From Spirochaetaceae bacterium (GTDB lineage Bacteria; Spirochaetota; Spirochaetia; SZUA-6; Bin103), in NCBI GenBank assembly GCA_026710565.1, contig JAPOQV010000405.1, positions 1 to 7,862 on the forward strand: a stretch of DNA of 7,862 nucleotides, written 5' to 3'. Of this stretch, positions 5,166 through 7,862 are shown in pieces. Each line of letters starts with the position of its first letter. The first letter of the stretch is position 1. The notes beneath the pieces are model-generated. The model saw nothing but the letters and a program-made list of their open reading frames with translations, was not told the origin of the DNA and ran no database searches. Both the position numbers and the translations under genes were made by a program.

Positions 5166-6116
5166 ATGAGCGACGACGGAGAGCGCAGGATGCCGGCACC
5201 GATGCGATTCGCGTATCGAGAGCTCGCGACGCCGGCCATGGGATGGGTGGTCGCCGGCATCTCCTTCGGCTTGCTGGCAATCGTGGCCGCGCTCGGACCG
5301 ATGGACACCCTGCGCACGCTGACGCTCGTTCGGAGACTCGCCTATTTCGGTCTCGTCGCCGTCCTCGAGGTGCCGGTCATCTTCGCGTTCGGGTTCTTCG
5401 TCCTGTACGTGCTGCGCGACCGCCGGCTGGTGTACCTGGCGGCGGCCCTTGCCCTGATGTGCGCGGTCGTGGCGGTGTCAGGCGCCGCCCTGGCCATGAA
5501 TCTCTACGGGCTGTTTCACGCGGGCGCTCTCCCACGGGCCAGCTTCCCCGGCGTCTATGCCTTCGCCGTGTTGATCTCCGGTGTCGGAACGGCGCTGGCG
5601 TTCTACGTGCTCTACCTGCGAACCGGCCGAACGGCTCAGCGCAACGGCGCCGTCGAGGAGGGTCCCGGCGGCCCCCCTTCCGGCGCGCAGGGCTCCGGGG
5701 AGGAGGCTGCCGCGGCGTCCGCCGGTGGTACCCGTTCGGAGGCCCCGCGCGCGAAACCGCCTGACGGCGGGAGTCCGGCTCCGCAGCTCCGGCTGCCCGA
5801 AGAGATCGGACGCGACGTCGTGTACGTCCATGTCTCCGGCCACTACGTGGAGGTCGTCACGACCGGCGGCACGGCCGTCGTGCTGATGCGGCTGTCGGAC
5901 GTGGCGCGAGCCCTGGAGGGCCAGGGGATGCAGACGCACCGGTCCTACTGGGCGGCATACCGCCACGTCGTGCGGCTGCAGAGCGATGGTCACCGTGTCG
6001 TGCTGCATCTTACCGGCGGCCACCGGGTGCCGGTGAGCAAGTCGTTCCGCGCCGCCGTGCGGGCCTACATGACGGACCGCGAGGACGACGGAGCGGCACC
6101 GTCAGCACGCGGTTGA
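5166..6116 (+). CDS. Four-TM membrane-anchored LytTR transcriptional regulator
   Basis: The 316-residue protein has four hydrophobic segments (about 25-44, 58-83, 88-111 and 128-151), a Gly/Ala/Pro/Glu-rich linker (152-208) and a C-terminal LytTR DNA-binding domain (about 209-303). The LytTR signature is clear: VVYVHVSGHYVEVVTTGG, then MRLSDVARALEG, then QTHRSYWAAYRHVVRL and HRVPVSKSFRAAVRAYM, with the family's HRSY...V and VP(V)S elements. There is no response-regulator receiver domain, so control probably comes through the membrane segments rather than phosphorylation. The start at 5166 lacks a clear ribosome binding site. Met9 at 5190 is preceded by GGAGAG at 5178-5183 and may be the true start; the topology is unchanged. 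LytTR-type repeats lie just upstream. The 3' end overlaps the convergent oxidoreductase gene by 52 bp. The signal sensed is unknown. Confidence 0.9.
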   Translation: MSDDGERRMPAPMRFAYRELATPAMGWVVAGISFGLLAIVAALGPMDTLRTLTLVRRLAYFGLVAVLEVPVIFAFGFFVLYVLRDRRLVYLAAALALMCAVVAVSGAALAMNLYGLFHAGALPRASFPGVYAFAVLISGVGTALAFYVLYLRTGRTAQRNGAVEEGPGGPPSGAQGSGEEAAAASAGGTRSEAPRAKPPDGGSPAPQLRLPEEIGRDVVYVHVSGHYVEVVTTGGTAVVLMRLSDVARALEGQGMQTHRSYWAAYRHVVRLQSDGHRVVLHLTGGHRVPVSKSFRAAVRAYMTDREDDGAAPSARG

Positions 6117-7327
6117 GGTTGGCGGATGGCCGTCAGGTCTTCGCGCAGGCTGACGCGGCCGGGAGGGAGCGCCCAGGGGGCTTCGACGCCGGCGTAGCCG
6201 GTCGCCGCGGCGTGCGCGGCCTGCAGGGTCGGCTCGATGCCGCGGATCGCGGTGACCGTGCCGGCGGCGTCCGCCGGCAGGGACGGCGGAGGGGTGGCGG
6301 TGAGCACGAAGCCGGCCGGGACCTCCGCGGGCGGGGCGGCGGCGAAGCCCGCCTCGATGCAGGCGGTGTGCTGCAGGGCGTTGCCGATCGTGCAGGCGGG
6401 AGGCTCGCCGCTCCGGATCCCCGCCAGCACGGCGCGCAGCGGCAGCGAGGCGGCGTCCGGCGGGTCGGCCACCTCCTCACGGTTTCCTGCCCACTCGATC
6501 ACCACGCGGCCGCCGGCAGAGGTGGCCGACCCGCGCTCGAAGCGGTATTCCGCGCGGAGGTCGATGGACTCCAGGCAGGCGTGCGCGGCCAGCATGCCGA
6601 TGACCGCCCCTTCGCGCGTTTCGACCCGCAGGTACTGGGTGTCGGCCCAGGCGTCGCGGGCGGCGCGGTAGTGCTCGGCCGTGACGGCGGCGGGGGTGGC
6701 CGACCGGCGTTCGCCCGCGCCGGCGACGTACAGCATGTGCTGCAGGTGGTGGGCGCAAGCGTTCTGGATCGGCGAATCCAGCACGGCCGCGCCGCCGCGC
6801 CGGCCGCCCCAGTCGCGGCGCCGGTAGTAGCGTGCGCCGCGCGGCGCGGTGATCAGCGCCCGCGCGCGTGTGAGCGCGCCAAGCTCGCCGGTGGTGCAGA
6901 GCGTCTTGAGCCGGCCGACGGACGGGCCGAACATGCCCTGGTAGCCGACGGCCAGGATCAGGCCGCTGCGCTCCGCGGCCTGTTGCATGCGCCGCGCCTG
7001 GGCCAGGGTGCCGGCCGCCGGTTTCTCGCAGAGCACGTGGCAGCCGGCCTCCAGCGCCGCGATGGACGCGGTGGCGTGGCAGGGGATGCCGCCGGCCACC
7101 ACGACCAGCTCCAGCCGGCCCGCCTCGGCGGCCAGCAGCTCCTCCAGGGTCGGGTAGGCCCGCGCGCCCAGCTCGCCGAGCAGCCGCTCGGACTCCGGAT
7201 AGCGTCCGGGCGTGCGCACCACCGCCGCGGTGAGCGCGCAGCGCCGCTCGGCCTGCGCGGTCGCAAGCACCTCCAGCAGCGTCCGGCCGTAGCCGCCGAT
7301 CCCGACGAGGGCGGCGCGCAGCGCCAT
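6065..7327 (-). CDS. Gfo/Idh/MocA-family NAD(P)-dependent oxidoreductase
   Basis: The product is 420 residues. The N-terminus (about 3-125) is a Rossmann fold: VGIGGYG at 8-14 is the dinucleotide-binding loop, followed by LVVVAGGIPCHA (74-85) and the family's CEKPAAG (100-106), whose Lys102 is the conserved EKP lysine. SGLILAVGYQGMFGPSV (121-137) begins the link to the alpha/beta substrate domain. GGAAVLDSPIQNACAHHLQH (178-197) corresponds to the segment that carries the catalytic or substrate-contact His, here His193 or His194. The C-terminal stretch with IRGIEPTLQAAH and VEAPWA resembles the end of sugar- or cyclitol-type members. Such enzymes oxidise or reduce polyols and sugars in the cytoplasm; the substrate here cannot be named. 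ATG at 7327 is chosen because the fold begins at once, although the ribosome binding site is weak. No partner pathway genes are visible. Confidence 0.88.
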   Translation of the reverse strand: MALRAALVGIGGYGRTLLEVLATAQAERRCALTAAVVRTPGRYPESERLLGELGARAYPTLEELLAAEAGRLELVVVAGGIPCHATASIAALEAGCHVLCEKPAAGTLAQARRMQQAAERSGLILAVGYQGMFGPSVGRLKTLCTTGELGALTRARALITAPRGARYYRRRDWGGRRGGAAVLDSPIQNACAHHLQHMLYVAGAGERRSATPAAVTAEHYRAARDAWADTQYLRVETREGAVIGMLAAHACLESIDLRAEYRFERGSATSAGGRVVIEWAGNREEVADPPDAASLPLRAVLAGIRSGEPPACTIGNALQHTACIEAGFAAAPPAEVPAGFVLTATPPPSLPADAAGTVTAIRGIEPTLQAAHAAATGYAGVEAPWALPPGRVSLREDLTAIRQPQPRADGAAPSSSRSVM

Positions 7328-7343
7328 CGCTCAGCCCGCTCCC

Positions 7344-7358
7344 CGCGGAGGCTCCGCG
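7344..7358 (-). other. Small hairpin upstream of the oxidoreductase start
   Basis: CGCGGA (7344-7349) and TCCGCG (7353-7358) form a perfect 6-bp stem with a 3-base loop in the leader of the oxidoreductase gene, next to the only GGGGAG-like ribosome binding site candidate. It could affect translation. In such GC-rich DNA a stem of this size may also be chance. Confidence 0.2.
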
Positions 7359-7485
7359 CTCGCGATCGTCCGTGTGCCCCAGGACATCGGGCTCATCTTA
7401 CCCCGGCGTCTGACCACGCTCGATGTCACGGAAAGACAGCATCTCGACACGCCTGTGACGGCAGACCAGGAGATCGAACGGGTGT

Positions 7486-7862
7486 TCACGCTTCTGAAGC
7501 TTCCCTTCTCGGAGTGCGCCGCGAGCCATGCGGAGCGTGCCGATGGCGGTGGTGGACTCGGCAGACGAGCCTGAGATTTTCGGGATCGGCGCCGCCGCCA
7601 AGCGCATACGGCAGGATGTGGTCTATCTCTATCAGGTGTCGTGAGTTGCATCGGCGTCCAGTCTCTGGATCGACGTAGCTGCAGCGACCGCCGTCCCGCT
7701 GCCACACCTGTCGTTTCACCGCCGCCGGAATGGCGCGGCCCGAAACGCGCGGCTTCGCCGCCGGAGTGGCGGCGCCGGCCGCCTTGCTCACGGCCGCGGC
7801 CCCGCGCTCCGGCGCTGCCCGCCCGGTCGGCGCGGGGGCGGGGCTCGCTGCCCCTGTCGCCC
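7486..7862 (-). CDS. HNH endonuclease-domain protein, N-terminus beyond window
   Basis: The frame is open from the right edge to TGA at 7488-7486, and 124 codons are visible. The visible product starts with an Ala/Pro/Gly-rich linker. It continues with IPAAVKRQVWQRDGGRC, then GRRCNSRHLIEIDHILPY, ALGG and ENLRLVCRVHHRHRH. This is a complete HNH (McrA-like) nuclease motif: the metal-binding His in IDH, the Asn in ENL and the final His, with Cys pairs placed for a structural zinc. A GTG at 7791 could start a 101-residue stand-alone protein. I favour a longer protein cut by the edge, because the frame stays open upstream and HNH domains of this type often sit at the C-terminus after such a linker. 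The target is unknown. The gene lies 158 bp before the oxidoreductase on the same strand. Confidence 0.8.
   Translation of the reverse strand, partial: ATGAASPAPAPTGRAAPERGAAAVSKAAGAATPAAKPRVSGRAIPAAVKRQVWQRDGGRCSYVDPETGRRCNSRHLIEIDHILPYALGGGADPENLRLVCRVHHRHRHAPHGSRRTPRREASEA

Noticed and set aside
6113..7678. Plus-strand open frame of 521 codons
   Set aside because: It is antisense to the oxidoreductase, with Arg/Gly/Ala-rich sequence and no domain, whereas the minus-strand product has all family motifs.

Overview
The window is GC-rich DNA with strong G/C preference at third codon positions. It comes from an unidentified bacterium. A lipobox lipoprotein with Lys at +2, a large Sec-type secreted repeat protein and a LytTR regulator suggest a diderm (Gram-negative-type) cell. 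The phylum cannot be fixed from sequence alone. Nothing resembles a plasmid, phage or insertion sequence, and no tRNA or rRNA was seen.

Layout. (1) 3083 to 1, minus strand: the first 1027 residues of a secreted protein made of eight tandem ~115-130-residue SwmB/Ig-like repeats. It runs uninterrupted off the left edge. (2) 3084-3380: a gap holding a GGGGAGG ribosome binding site, an AT-richer stretch with two small dyads and a doubtful short plus-strand frame. (3) 4490 to 3381, minus strand: a 369-residue lipoprotein with a Calx-beta-like domain and an unrecognised C-terminal domain. (4) 4491-5165: a 675-bp divergent regulatory region. (5) 5166-6116, plus strand: a membrane protein with four predicted transmembrane helices and a C-terminal LytTR DNA-binding domain. 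(6) 7327 to 6065, minus strand: a Gfo/Idh/MocA-family oxidoreductase, converging on and overlapping the LytTR gene by 52 bp. (7) 7862 to 7486, minus strand: the C-terminal part of an HNH endonuclease-domain protein cut by the right edge.

The most interesting signal is in the divergent region. It carries two sets of direct repeats of about TTCCTGAACGG. One is a four-unit array with 20/21/20-bp periods. The other is an exact pair 22 bp apart, ending 58 bp before the LytTR gene. Read on the minus strand, the cores (ACCGTTCAG, TCCGTTCAG, ACCGTTCGG) fit the published LytTR recognition pattern of 9-bp direct repeats about 21 bp apart. The simplest model is that the membrane-anchored LytTR protein regulates itself and the divergent lipoprotein gene, and perhaps the repeat protein beyond it. 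That would make the left two thirds of the window a self-contained cell-surface regulon. This is inference. The oxidoreductase and HNH genes show no visible link to it.
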